From Bactrocera neohumeralis (taxonomy: Eukaryota > Arthropoda > Insecta > Diptera > Tephritidae), in contig NC_065920.1 of the NCBI RefSeq assembly GCF_024586455.1, forward strand, positions 68,604,821 to 68,668,820: a stretch of 64,000 nucleotides of DNA. The letters run 5' to 3'. Below are positions 37,590 through 49,979 of the stretch, one piece after another. The translations under genes and the position numbers were made by a program. The stretch's first letter is position 1. Each line of letters opens with the position of its first letter. The notes beneath the pieces are model-generated. The model saw nothing but the letters and a program-made list of their open reading frames with translations, ran no database searches and was not told the DNA's origin.

Positions 37590-38600
37590 TTGTGACATGC
37601 CCTCATTCACAATATACTGCAAGGAGCCATCGAAGTGATGTGATCCCTCGTCGAAAACAGGAATCCAAGGGCCTTAATCTTGCTTCTGGTTCCACCATTC
37701 TAGTAGAAGCTGCAGTGCGGGCAAGCTCGTCAGCCAGTTATTTCCGACAATACCCTGTGATCTGGTGCCCAGATATGGTGCAACAGGTTATGAGCTGATA
37801 GGCTCCTCAGCCGTTCTATGCGCACCTGCACCGGTATATCGCAGAATAAGGCGACGCTTTCCTTGCATTAATTACATTGGAGGATTATCTCAACACATGG
37901 AATTATAGCAAAAACTTCTGCTTGAAAGATGCTCTTAAATCTTCCCATTGGTATGGAAAATTTGATACGTGGTCCTCCTACATATACAATATTTCCCGCC
38001 TATGCTTTGGAGCCGTCGCGGTACCACTTGATTGTATATTCTTACTTACCAGTAGGTCATTCGTGGAATTCTTTCATTCAGCTTTGCTGTCCAGGGTAAC
38101 TTTAAACTTTCGTGTGAAGTACGACGTTTTAGTAATGCTGTTCTTTGGGAGAGGAACTAGTGGTATTTCATTACTTAAGGCCTTTACTTGTAGGAACGAG
38201 GTTAACTTTTTTCTGCGAGACCTCTTTACTGTCATTCGAAGCATTGAGGGTCTGGCTGATTGATTAATTACTAGGTGAAACGGTTTTATATCCAACATGA
38301 CCTCTGTTGCTGCTGTCGGGCAAGTACTCATGCGCAAATACAGGCAAGTCGCAGCAGCTTCGCTAGTTAAAGTCTTAAAGCCACCGCATCGTACGTAATA
38401 ATCGGCATGTTATGCACGGCATCGGCGGGTACTGTCAATATTTTCTGATTCCCCCGGAAAGTAATCCGCTGCCAGGAGAAAGTCCACACTTTCGTTATCA
38501 TTGGTCTGTACAGCGACCAGATCCTGTATTAGGAACTCTGAAATGCAAAAGAAATCAAGATCTTTTCGAACTACCATATATATTCTCTTACTAGAGAGAT
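37590..38600 (-). mobile_element. degraded non-LTR retrotransposon, RNase H region
   Basis: On the minus strand ADELARTAASTRMVEPEARL appears near 37700, the RNase H terminal motif plus linker. An upstream TNGKI/RDGS-like segment lies near 37950. Stops and shifts are many. The plus-strand 128-codon ORF at 37877-38263 is the shadow of this remnant. A family B terminus lies at 37380-37440. Confidence 0.65.
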
Positions 38601-39146
38601 CTCAGATGACCTTAATCGCATTCGTTTTGAAGTCTCTCATCTACCTTTTGTGAACTCATTAATCCTGGATTAGCAATATGCACAGGTTATCCGATATGAA
38701 TCTATTGTTGTTTTCACAATATTGAAGTCCATCTTGCTCTGACGTACCTTGACTCAACGCAGTGCGTCAACCGTCAGACAACCTTTAGATTATAATATAT
38801 CAAAAATAGAATTAAAAATATTTTCTTTTAAATCAAATTATTTAATTTAAAAGCATAAGTAATAATAAAAAATGGTAAAATATTTTTTTTAATCTCATCA
38901 GTTTTATTTGTTAAAGAGTTAAAATTTAATAAAGATAATAATAAATTACAATAAAACCATTAAAAATTATTATTATTCGCTATTATAGCTATTGCCTCAT
39001 TAATTAAGTTTAATGGTGATATATATTAAAATATAAATATATATACCATATATATGAATGAAGCAGAATAAAACCGCAAAAATTTAACACAAAAAGCTTT
39101 ACTAGCGCCCCAACTGCGCGCTTTATCGCACTTTTAATGACGTATA

Positions 39147-40427
39147 GTAGAGGGTTTTCCAATAAGAGTGATATGATTTCTTTAAAAAAAAAACACTCTC
39201 ATTTTTAGGGAAACTAAAATACTTTTATTATTGCACTTCACAAATCGATGCAATTAAGTTTTGAATATAGCATCATTCAAATGGCTTTCACGGCTTCCTT
39301 TGCAGATACGAACTCGATGAACCCGATTTTCGAATACTTTTTTCTCTACCTCAAGTCGTATGTCATGTATAACACGTTCAATTGTCTTATAACGCTTGAA
39401 GAGAATCTGGTTTATTGCTAGAGACCAATGACCTCAAATGAACCCACAAGAAGTAGTCTAATGATGTTCACAGTCACAGCTTTTTGGAGACTATTCAGCC
39501 CACAGTTTCTTGAAATAATTGAATTTCCAAACTTTTCTTGCAATAGTTCGGTTGTTGCACGTGCTAGGTGGCACGAAGACCCGTCTTGTTGTTCCATTTT
39601 TCACCTCACCACTGCAATCTTAGTACCACATTAGAGTTCTCTATCTTACCAGTATTTTGCTTGAAACAAAATGTTGTCAAGATCAACTTCTTCCAACTGC
39701 GGCCATGAAAAGTTGGTTATCATCGCTCTTTATCGCTATCCATAGACAGTAACGGTGCCAACAGCTTCATTTCGAAAGAAGTATGGAGCGATGATTCCAA
39801 CAGACCAAAAGCCATACCAAACTGTCAATTTAGGGGAATCTAATGGTTGTACGTGAATAGTTTGGGAATTTTCTTTGCAGAATCGACAGTTTTGTTTATT
39901 TACGGCACTACTCAAATGAAAGTGAGGCTCATCGGAGACGATGATATTCTTAAAAAAATCGTTATCGTTTTCAAGTTGTTCCAAGGCAAAATCAGCAAAT
40001 TCACGATTTTTACGGTGGTCCAATGGCTTTAGTTCTTGAGTGAGAGGACAAAGTCAATTGAGTTTATATGGATTCAAGCCCAAATCACTTCTCAAAATCC
40101 GCCAGGTTGTTGTTTGAGACAGTCAAAATTCTTGGGAAGATCTTGGAATCGACAAATTGCGGTCTTCAGCAATACTTGCCGGAACGGCAGCAATATTTTC
40201 ATTACTTTGCGATATTTTCTATCTTTTTGGCACTTGGACATTATGCGAAGCAAATGTATACTCAAAATTTGCAGCAAATTGATTGAGAGCAAGCACAGCG
40301 AGGACGTTTATTAGACCATAATTGGAAAAAGAAATAGCATATGAAAAAAATTACAGTTCCTGATAAATTAAGAAGGATTGAAAGACACTTAGAAATCTTA
40401 TCATCCCTATTGGAAAACCCAGTATAG
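39147..40427 (-). mobile_element. mariner/Tc1-type element, near full length, broken ORF
   Basis: Ends 'gggttttccaataagagtga' and 'tcatccctattggaaaaccc' are inverted repeats, with TA near both ends. Length is about 1.28 kb, the usual mariner size. The minus-strand ORF from 40023 reads NDFFKNIIVSDEPHFHLSSA and NKQNCRFCKEN, the region around a catalytic Asp. KLTVWYGFWSVGIIAPYFF follows, the region around the second. Frameshifts before and after make it inactive. It lies in intron 4, opposite to the gene. Confidence 0.85.
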
Positions 40428-40983
40428 TGACATTAATTGCAAACCATTTACTTTTGAAAGCCAACAAAAAGTGCTAATTTATTATTTAGCATAATGTATG
40501 CATTGCACTTTACAACCGACTAATGAATAATTAATAAATTAAAATCAAAAGTTAAAACAAAAACATATTGCAGCATAATGAAATAGTACAAGGTACATAA
40601 CGATACATAGGGTATGTATATAATAGTTAATGCATTTCAGTTATTGCCAGCAGCAACGCCCTGTGGCACTAGTCTAATAGCCGCAAAACCGCAGAAATGT
40701 AATAAAAACTGCACAAAAATTATTGAGGGAAATATAAACATGCTTTAAGTGCTATAAACCATTTAAAAAGGCATTAAAATTAGCAGAAAATAAAAGCAAA
40801 AGAGTAAAAATAAAAAAAAATTATTTATTTGTTTATTGAGCTTTTGGCAAAATAATGCAAATAAATTTTAATTACATTTTCCAAAACACAGGCAGTCTTA
40901 TATGCAAATATAAATTTGTATTTTAAATCAATTACAAGAAATTTAGATAAACAAGCATTTCTCATTAATTATTCTTCTTACAG

Positions 40984-41111
40984 AAAACACTTGCACCATA
41001 TACATTTTCTATATCAGCGGATAAACGGTATATCTTATTGGCACAGAACGTCGTAAAACTATTTCGGCATTCATTTTTGGCACAATACACGCTCTTCGAT
41101 ATACAAACCAG
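40984..41111 (+). CDS. DPP6/DPP10-like peptidase, exon 5 (aa 113-155)
   Basis: Encodes KTLAPYTFSISADKRYILLA QNVVKLFRHSFLAQYTLFDI QT, the S-x-D-x-x-Y-x-L pattern of a propeller blade edge found throughout the DPP IV family. Acceptor CTTCTTACAG, donor GTGAGT, exit phase 2. It aligns with the vertebrate stretch before the 'YDI' strand. Confidence 0.93.
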
Positions 41112-41304
41112 GTGAGTAGCGGGAATAGTGATAGAATAAATGAAAATAAATGCTATAAAAGGCAACAAATATAATGCTCCACAAATTATTTTAAAGAATA
41201 TTAAATCGCAAATTTTTAATTAAATTATAACCAAAAGCATTTTAAATAAGGTTTAATCTTTATTACTCTTTACACCAGACAGGCTAGAAAGAGACATGTA
41301 CTTC

Positions 41305-41790
41305 TCAACAAATTAAACCAAGAAACTTTATATAAAAGCTATGTAAAATATGAATCAGTCCTTTTCCCGTCCATCGCACTTCTTGTATGGCTTTGATGTC
41401 AGCCTTTATTTTTACGAACGCATCAACCAGCTGGGCGGCGGAACCTTCACAATTAAGGGTCCAAGTGCATCCCCTCAATTCGTAATCCTTAATACGTTTG
41501 CCATGGTCGCCGTCAAAAGGGGGGTCTCTCATCCGAGGCTTGTTGTTCCTTTTCATTGGGGGTATTTTTTATGTGGCGGGTCCCAAACCCAGCGCACAAC
41601 CCTATGGGGTGTTTCGCCTTCTCACTTTAGCTAGCCTTCGAACGGATGTTCTTTGGATGCCCAGAGGATACTTGGTCTAAGACCGAAAGTCGTGAGCTGC
41701 TTGAGTCATATGTAAAAGAATCATTTCTGGCCACTCCCAAGTGAATGGCGATCAGAGAACTTTCCTCATTTGCGTGAACTTCTACACACG
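41305..41790 (-). mobile_element. RTE retrotransposon 5' end with endonuclease start
   Basis: On the minus strand RGCTWTLNCEGSAAQLVDAF and KADIKAIQEVRWTGKG form the start of an apurinic-type endonuclease, with the conserved QE..W motif. The flanking 41560-41790 stretch ('ggcgggtcccaaacccagcg') behaves as its 5' UTR and recurs at 7675 and 22800. The remainder of the ORF is missing. Confidence 0.75.
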
Positions 41791-41929
41791 ACTTGACCCT
41801 CTCTATAGATGACTCAATCCAAAAGAAAATATCAATCATGATTCGGAAGCAAATTGTTGAAAACAGATACCAAATGATGTCATTCGAACAGTTAATATTT
41901 TTTTCTACCACGAAACGTAAACTGAGCTT

Positions 41930-42760
41930 GATGGATGCGATGGAGGTGATGTAATCTCTGTCAACGTAGATGGATCCAAGTGCCCTGAGCCTAATCCTAC
42001 AAATTGCTGGGCAAACTAGAATGAGGTGTTCTGGAATTTCCATGTCACATGTCACAGTTTGCACTAGAGGCTATGTACGTGTTGAAACAGTGTTTCTTGA
42101 ACCTGCAGTGCCCAGTATAGAGCGCAACAAGTAGACGGAACTTGTCTTGGGAGAAGTTGATCATATCTCTAAACCTTGCTAGATTGTAACCTCTTAATAG
42201 TAACTTGGCATGGCGCATTCTTGTGGCCTGCTGCCAGTTCCGTTCCCTCCTCACTCTCTCCCCCACCGCAATGACTGTGATGATGGGGCCATCATCCTGG
42301 AAGCCGCCGCAGTGAGGTTACTTCGTCGGCCAGCTCATGTCCCGGCACCCAGATCAGGTGAACATCACATCGCTTTTAGTGCCACTTGACTATCGCTGAG
42401 TATAGCGATATGCTGGTTGCGACAGTTGCGTTGGAGATTGATTTCTGCACACTCACTCATGTAAAAGATTTTTGCTTGAAAGATGCTCGGAAAACATCCC
42501 ATTAGTATGGATAGTTTGGTATGCGGTGCCGCAATGCCTGCTCCAATACCTTCCTGTGTTTTCGAGCCGTCGGTGTATCACTGGATAGTGCTGCCCCTCA
42601 GTAGTAGGTCAAGCGTGGAATCACTCCACTTCGCCTTACTGATGAGACTACTTTAAACTTATTTGTGAAGTTCACCCTCTTCGTAAGACCTCAAACTTGG
42701 AGAGATTTCCTTAGAGGTATCTACAAACCCATTTTACGTAGTATTTAGCGAAAGTATTAG
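41930..42760 (-). mobile_element. non-LTR retrotransposon C-terminal region
   Basis: The minus strand gives NWQQATRMRHAKLLLRGYNL and KFRLLVALYTGHCRFKKHCF, then ANCDM/CDMEIPEHLILVCPAIC, a C-x-x-C...H...C zinc-knuckle tail. DVHLIWVPGHELADEV lies further upstream. This is the RNase H end plus C-terminal domain of an I/LOA/R1-like element. It is broken by several shifts. Confidence 0.75.
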
Positions 42761-43280
42761 TTTTGGGCCCACCCTAGTGTGTATATATGAATAGTGAGAT
42801 GTTTGTTTTCCACACTTAAACCATACCCGGGTACTCCTCATCTAAAAATAATTTAGGTCTTTCTATTGACCTTGCATTTCGTGTTTATCTTTTTGTGTTG
42901 ACAAAGCTTTAGCTAACCTTTTTCCTCCCTCTCTCGCCTATTCAATCAGAGCAGTGACCATAAATTGTGTTTCGAGGCAATGGCTTATCTCGAAAAGTTT
43001 ATTCAATTTCTATTCATGTCTACTTGTAAACGAACCAAAAAGCAGCTGCTCAGCTATTGTCATTTTCTTTGCCACTCTATTTCCGTATTTTCATCTTCGC
43101 TATCCGGCACACACCCGCATATATATTGCACTATAAATAGATATACAATAACAATAAGAAGAGCGACGCAAACTGTTGACTGCCAAACTGTAGATTGGAC
43201 TTCCGCAGCGCAACACAACTCATGCTCATACTTTTTTTCTATTCGTTCACTCTCTCAATCTGCTTCTTTCGTTCTTCCAG

Positions 43281-43549
43281 TGAAAGCATCAAATTGAAAA
43301 TCGATGCACATAGCGATGAGTGGCCCTATCTACACTATGCCCGCTTCGTAAGCACTCAAGCGGCTAACAGAGACAATGCAAGCACCACCTCCAACAGCAT
43401 CACAACCGGTGGCAATGCGCTAGTGATGGTTTATAACTATGACATCTACTACTGCCAAGGACCACGCTCCACCAATCATGTGTACCGCATAACGCGCGAC
43501 GCAGTGCCCGGCATCGTCTACAACGGCATACCCGATTGGCTTTATGAAG
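43281..43549 (+). CDS. DPP6/DPP10-like peptidase, exon 6 (aa 155-245)
   Basis: Encodes propeller strands with NALVMVYNYDIYYCQGP, then the TRDAVPGIVYNGIPDWLYE region. The G-I-P-D-W-L-Y-E-E-E segment that crosses into exon 7 is the double-Glu loop, which in DPP IV (Glu205/Glu206) holds the substrate N-terminus. Glu245 and Glu246 take those positions. A fly-specific Ser/Thr/Asn-rich stretch (about residues 176-194) lengthens a loop. Entry phase 2 after TTCTTCCAG, exit phase 1 at GTGAGT. Confidence 0.95.
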
Positions 43550-43992
43550 GTGAGTATAATCAGTGGCCGGTGACTGATGGCTGCTGAGCACAGACCAGCA
43601 GGCTTGCATTTCTATTCACTTTTGTACATCATTTCAATTCATTTATTCATTCTCATTGATTGCGCATACGATTAGATTGATTTAAAACGAAAATTGAATT
43701 TCCGTTTCTACTTTTTTGCTTTCTATTAATCCATATTTTTCTGCACACCTGCTAACCATGTCAATGGCGTGCTGGTCCTGACTGTGCTCAACAAACACAC
43801 TTACACACACACGATGCGATGTGTAAATCGTAATTGGAATTTCAAAAATATGCCGCGTCCAACACGCTCTTCGATGACCACTTGTCCGATCAACCTCTTC
43901 ATCGGCCTACTCATCTTTGCTGTTGTTGCTGGCCTTGCTACGGCTCCTGCTGCTGATTCCAACTGCCGTTGCCTGCCTCTTGTGCTTTGTAG

Positions 43993-44161
43993 AGGAAATC
44001 CTGCACTCGAATAATGCAATTTGGCTTTCGGAGAATGGACACTTAATGCTTTATGGCGCGTTCAATGACTCGCTGGTGCAGGAACAACATTTCGCTTGGT
44101 ATGGCACAACAAGTGGTGGCAATCCGAATGCGTATCTTTATCCGGAAATCAGATCATTAAG
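43993..44161 (+). CDS. DPP6/DPP10-like peptidase, exon 7 (aa 245-301)
   Basis: Encodes EEILHSNNAIWLSENGHLML YGAFNDSLVQEQ and TSGGNPNAYLYPEIRSLR. The W.S..G..L.Y..FND pattern is highly conserved in DPP IV relatives. It completes the double-Glu motif. Intron 6 before it is only 443 bp. Intron 7 after it is 7.7 kb and full of repeats. Exit phase 2 at GTGAGC. Confidence 0.95.
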
Positions 44162-44339
44162 GTGAGCAGAATGGCATTGTGACTATGTAGAAGGCAATTT
44201 GCATTTCAAATGAATTGGTGAAGAGACTATACAAGTATATGAGTATGGAGAAGGTATTCGGAGAAGTTAATGTAAGAGCAAGGTTATACAAAGATTATAG
44301 AATTTTTGCACAAAAGCTAAGTCGGAGGAAAATTGTAGA

Positions 44340-45100
44340 ATGAAATATCAACATTATTTACATATTAAAATATACTTTTCGTAGAAAAATTTCAATCCCG
44401 ATATTTCGGGATCCCGACGATTCGGGATTCACAAGTAAAGTCTGAAGAAATTTAATGTAGATTGAAATATTAACTTTATTTAGTAAAATTGCAATCCCGA
44501 ATTTGCGGGATGCAGAGGAATCGGGATTTCAAAGTAAAGAAAATTATTGAGGTCTGCCGAAAGTGTATGTCGATCCAAATGCCAACTTTAATAATAAAAA
44601 ATACAAACTCGATTTTTCGGCATGCAGAGGATTCGGAATTTAAAAGTAAAGTCTGACGAAAATGTATGTATAATTAAATACCAACTTTATTTAGTAAAAA
44701 ATACTATCCCGATTTTTCGGGATCCTCGGATTTCGGGACTCAAAAACAAACTCTGACAACTTTAATTAGTAAAAAATAGAATCCCGACTTTTCGGGATCC
44801 CGGTTATGGGGTTCAAAAATAAAATTTGACGAAAACTTATGTAGATTCAATTACCAACTTTGTTTGGTAAAAAATGCAATCCCGAATTTTCGGGATCCCG
44901 CGAATCCGTGATTAAAAAGCAAAGTCTGACGAGAATTTATGTATAATTAAATAGCAACTATATCAAAAATGCAATACCGATCTTTCGGGATCCCGGTGAT
45001 TCGGAACTCAAAACTGAAGCCGGCGAAAATTGATGAAAAAGGAATATCATCTTAATTTAGTATAAAAAATACAATCCCGATTTTTCGGAGTCCGGATTAT
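44340..45100. repeat. 100-bp satellite array 2 (about 8 cores)
   Basis: Cores of type 'atcccgatttttcgggatcc' appear at about 44393, 44492, 44605, 44705, 44780, 44878, 44972 and 45072, so the unit is about 75-113 bp, mostly near 100. Spacers carry 'gtctgacgaaaatttatgta' and 'ttagtaaaaaatgcaatccc'. The last three to four units correspond one-to-one with array 1 at 9055-9440. It starts 180 bp after the exon 7 donor. Confidence 0.9.
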
Positions 45101-46480
45101 ACAGCCACGTGGTCCTGATATCGCATCTTCTATGATTACAGTAACAAGATCAAATATGAATGCATCCAGCTTAATGAACAAGTTTTTAAGCTTTTAGGAA
45201 AGTTGTATTTGTAAAGAGATGGAATTTATAACTTCCTTTCGATCAGAAGCTCTGCTAAAAAATAATATAGTGATCTTTAAATGTCCTACTCTTATTTATC
45301 TCTTATTTTTAATCCAATTCCTTAATAGTTGCTTCAATTTCCTTATACCTCTCACAGAGTTAAGATTTTTTTGAACGTAGGAGCTTTTGCGGGGCATGAA
45401 TTTCTGGGAAAAAGACATTGTTGGATGGATATTTATTTATGATATTAATAAGAGTAACCACCCATCCATCATGTGAACAAGGTCTTCAAAAGATGAATGG
45501 TAACACTTATTAATATCATAAAATAAGCCATTATTCCAGCCACTACTATTTTTTGCAAAGAAGTTCCTTCCTAGATATTCCGAGAGAGGAGAAGCAGTGC
45601 AAAATTTAAGTAAATAACCAATACTACAATAGCTAGCAGGCATTCGAACATATTTATATAATCGCAAAGCTTCACAATTTCACAGAAGTACTTGCAATTC
45701 CATATAATCACATTGAAATGTAATTATGAAATGTACTTATATTACTCAAGTAATTAAGTATGTAGAAATATGAGGTTAAGTGGCACCTGCTGTTCAGATT
45801 GTTCAGTCATTGTAATAAGCTTACATATTGCTTATTAAATGCTTATTGAAATTCATTTAAAGTAGGCTCATCTGCAGATAGGTCACGCACACATTGACTC
45901 ACTTACAGTAAGCAAATTATTACTGAGGAGCTTTTCGCGAAACAACGAAATTATATAAGCCATGAACCTCGTAATGTGCTTATTAAATATTATATATTAA
46001 TTTATTATGATCCTTTCAGGTTATTATTAGTTAACTACCATGCATTTCACAAATTTCATTTAGCCTAGAGCATTATGCCATAAAATATGGCAAACATTAA
46101 GTTGGCAACATTATAGGGAATACAAACCATACATACGCAAATAACGTGCAAAGGCCTGTAGCCCTCATTCAAACCTCGCACCAATTTTTCCACACTCTTT
46201 GCAAATAAAAACATTAAACACCGATATACAGTCATTTGGTGCCGTTACTGCCGAAACGAGCAATTAAATGGTTCCGTTACACATTTGCCTAAGGAAGCTT
46301 ATTCACACAGCATTCAATTTCATAAGCAGTCAGATATATGCTATACGTCATTAGTTTCATTCATTCAAAATTATAAGCATTTCTGAGCAATGTAAATTTC
46401 AAAAATTTTTAAAAATCTTGAGACTTTTTTCCTTCAAAACTAGAAAAATTAGATGAATAAGTACGACTTCGAACCCTGGA
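45101..46480. other. intron 7, no gene recognised
   Basis: AT-rich. An inverted copy of 'atttatttatgatattaata' type text occurs at 45430 and 45505, a possible small hairpin. No exon or TE that I can support. Confidence 0.5.
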
Positions 46481-46485
46481 AAACA

Positions 46486-46761
46486 TTACGAATTATTGAA
46501 GAATTTCATCAAAGAGTAGTTATCGTCATACTCAATATTGGAGTTGTGTATATTTCCATTTGGCCCGTTCAAGCTTAGAGTATCATTGGCTATTCCTTCA
46601 GCATTTGCAGCCAATTTAAAAACATTCGCACTATGGTTTACTAAAATGCAGCAATAGTTTAGAAATTCCGCTTCAGAAAATCTGTGAGATAATGATAATA
46701 TTTTTTTTTCCTCAATATCAACTTGGGTATATGCTACTTTTAATGACTTAAACAAACTCAC
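46486..46761 (-). other. unassigned minus-strand ORF, possible nested exon
   Basis: 91 codons, reading SLFKSLKVAYTQVDIEEKK, SHRFSEAEFLNYCCILVNHS and an Asn-rich hydrophilic tail ending YDDNYSLMKFFNNS. Directly upstream on its strand is a T-rich tract with an AG ('ttttattttaatattag'), like a splice acceptor. Composition is even, unlike neighbouring noise. I recognise no family. It may be the last exon of a gene nested in intron 7, or a TE fragment. Confidence 0.35.
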
Positions 46762-47599
46762 CTAATATTAAAATAAAATAAAATTAACTCTTATGTTATA
46801 GTGAACGAAAATTGGGTACCAAATATAGTGTGTAAAGCTGCTATAACCGTCTAATGGATTGGAAAAATAGATAATAGTGGTTCGCGAGTTATGTTAAATT
46901 ACGTTTTTGCCAAAATGTTACAACTAAGCGAAAAAACATCAAGATAGGGAAAAAATTTAAAAGGTCATAAAAAATACTGACACATACGAACGCCAAACCC
47001 TTTGAGGGTTTTACTATACTGACCTAGTACCATCACCCTGACTTGGAATTTCTCACCCCCCAGACAATAATCCCAAAAATGTTCCACAGTGTAATAATTT
47101 CTTCTCTGACCAAAAATTGCTTTAATGTAAAGAAAACTGTTCAAAGCCCTAGGCACCGAATATGTAGACTCCAATATCTATAGTTGACCTTTGACCGGAA
47201 ATATCGTACAATATATAGGATATACAGCTGAAATTCAGAGAAAATCCTTTCCTGACTATAGCAATTTTGTGTATCAAAAACGGGTTGAATCGGGTCTAGA
47301 CTTTCCTGAGCCCTATATCTGATATAAAGGTTTAAGAACTTTCAGGTGACTTTATACCGCAAATATCGGTCATATTTGAGTTATCTTAACGAAAACTACA
47401 TTATAAACATTTACTTAAAACATGAAGATTATTATATTAAATAAAGTAGTATTTATTCAGTTTAATATTATGGTGGAAATGGTGAAAGTTTCAAATCGAC
47501 CTTTTGATATCAAATCTTACTAAATTGAAAAACACATTTTAAGTCGTAGACGTGCGGGTTACAAGTATAATACTGTGGTCAGTTCATATATTGAATAGA

Positions 47600-48540
47600 A
47601 AAATTTCACAAAACTAAACGATGTGGGCCAGGTTTTGAGAATCTTTCGAGAACTTCTTCTGTAGTGACTTCAATGTCATGATGTGTGTGCAGCAACGCCA
47701 AGCCGATCAATCTATCATGAAGCATGTTCGTTCTCAGTCACATTTTCATGCGGCGAAGTGTCGAAAAATAACGTTTATAGCTCGCATTTGTCACAGGAAA
47801 TTTGCAGAATATGCAGGTCCACATCGCAGTTCTTCAACGTTTCCAATGCAGTAGTCGATAACTTGTTGTCTGTTGACTTTTGCTTCTGCCCCCAATGGCA
47901 CTGCCAGTGATAAAGTTCACTTTTGAGCTTCAAACGTCGCACGACGTCGTCATTATCCAAAAGACCTTTGAATCCATCTATCAAACAGCAAATAAAACTT
48001 TCAATTTCTTTGGTTTCCATAGTACATACTTTTTCGGGAAGCAACAAACTCAGCTGAAATTCATCCAATACTTCTCTAGAAAGCGTGTCTTCAAATTTTT
48101 GGCGAATGTATCCAACAGAGGAATATACACTGTGATCCTCTAGTATTCTTTAACTTCTGCCGGCATTTCTTTCGTGTCTGAATAAAGGGATCGAAAATAT
48201 TACTCAGCTTTTTGTCTTTGATTTCGGAATGTTCCAAGCAACGTATTTATTTTATTTGATACCTATTATGTTGGAAAACTTGGAGAATAAACCGCGGAGA
48301 ATATATCAATCGTCGTTTCAAATTTAGTAGTTCCAGTTACGGATATGTTCCAGTTAAGTTAATATGCATACGTTGCATTATTTATAATATTAAAAAATTC
48401 TTTTATTTTGTTTATGGAATGAAATTGCAAATTTCTGGATTATATTTCTGTTACTTAATATTTTTTCAGAACAGTAAAATTATTAATAAGCCATTAAGTC
48501 CTTGAAATGGAGAATCCGCCACTGGTATACGTATATATAA
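47600..48540 (-). mobile_element. hAT transposase C-terminal remnant
   Basis: The minus-strand ORF from 48068 reads ETKEIESFICCLIDGFKGLL and ALETLKNCDVDLHILQ. After a frame change RYFSTLRRMKM and DRLIGVAAHTS follow (about 47690-47765), which is the ERSFS-LR...RL-GLA dimerisation motif of hAT transposases in worn form. The end 'gaatccgccactg' near 48530 resembles a hAT terminus. The catalytic domain is not readable. Confidence 0.65.
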
Positions 48541-48559
48541 AATTGCTTGTATTCCGATC

Positions 48560-49978
48560 CTCTGGTTGTTTCCTGCAAGTTGCAAGCGTATAAAATGTTC
48601 GGTTGCACCTGAAGTTAGGCCTCTCTTAATTGTTTTAAATTAATCTTCTGAATCGTTAATATGCATCCCTATATCTGCTTCGTACACCATTTGTATAAAA
48701 TTCTTCACAAAATATAATTGTTTATAGAGAAATAGCATAAATTTATGCTTCCAAAACATAACATAAAATGTATCAAAACCAAGCACACAATAGCTTTCTG
48801 CAGCAACAACTCACAACATTACAAAATTTCCACTCACTGAGGAATTATACAACGAAGTCAACAGAAATAAAGGTTACTAAGTATATGAGTATTTAATTAG
48901 CTTTGTGAAAGCAGTAAACTAAAGCCAGCAGCGCCATGCGGTGCGACAGAGCGTATGAGTGACTTTTAATGACGACACGTGTAAGCGACAAAGCAATGAA
49001 TGCTGCAAAACTAAGGTTATAAATTTGCTCTTGCAATGAGCATATGAGCTACCTCACAGCGAAATGCTAAATGACAATTAAGTAACAGTTAAGTCAGCAT
49101 TTCTATAAGTGAGCGCTAAGTTGTGACTACAGCTAAATGTTTGGGTGTCATATACATACACGTTAAGCAGCTGCACATTCGCTGGCATTGTATTTAACTT
49201 GCACAAATAGCATTTCTGCAAACACACTAATTATGGAATATTTATACGTATGCTTGTGTGTATGCACATAGAGAAAGCTGCTTGTGCATTTGTGTTGTAT
49301 TTAAGGATTTTGACAGCAAAATTCTTGTTATGCAAATAATTTGCTGGCACAATGGCACATTAACAATTATATTTTAACACATTTCAACTTTCATACAATG
49401 TGTGTGTGTATGTGTGCACCGGTAAATGTGTTTTGTGCAAAGTGTGACTCGGTAAATATCATATAGTAAATTCAGATGTGCAATGAGCACATGCCTTTGG
49501 TTTTCCATAGTCATTTATATACACACAAATATGCATAGAAATCTATTGGAATATTTATAAATATTTGTACATATGCTAGTAGTATTCATGCATATTTATA
49601 TGTAAGTGATTCTGTATAATATCTGCCATAATTCCAAGTATGTTAAATTATATTATGACTACAATGATGGTAATTAAAAATTAATGGTTACAACTGCAGG
49701 AATTCTTATCACAAAAATTAATTATTCATAATACAATATTAGGTGTAATAATATAATCTAAAGTATTACGATCATCACAACAATGTATCTCAACTTTATT
49801 TGCAGCAACAAACTATGATTACAGTAATCGTCATTACTAAATTAGTTAGTCTCAATTTTAGAATCAAAATAAATCGTTAAAGCTTAAAATGTTGGATACT
49901 TAAGTAATTACTTATAATTAACTTATCCAAGATTACTTTAAATGTTGACTACTTAACGATTGCAGTAAGTACAATTAC
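48560..49978. other. intron 7, family B terminus then no gene
   Basis: 48575-48640 carries the 'tataaaatgttcggttgcac' terminus. The rest is AT-rich with TG/CA-containing stretches (49380-49415) and nothing I can call. Confidence 0.5.
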
Positions 49979-49979
49979 G

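Noticed and set aside
43769..44014. Hydrophobic 81-codon ORF in intron 6
   Set aside because: It ends inside exon 7 in another frame. The phase-consistent exon starting at 43993 explains the region, so the hydrophobic run is intronic.
46460..46475. Possible tRNA B-box ('ttcgaaccctgg')
   Set aside because: No matching A-box or cloverleaf arms on either strand.
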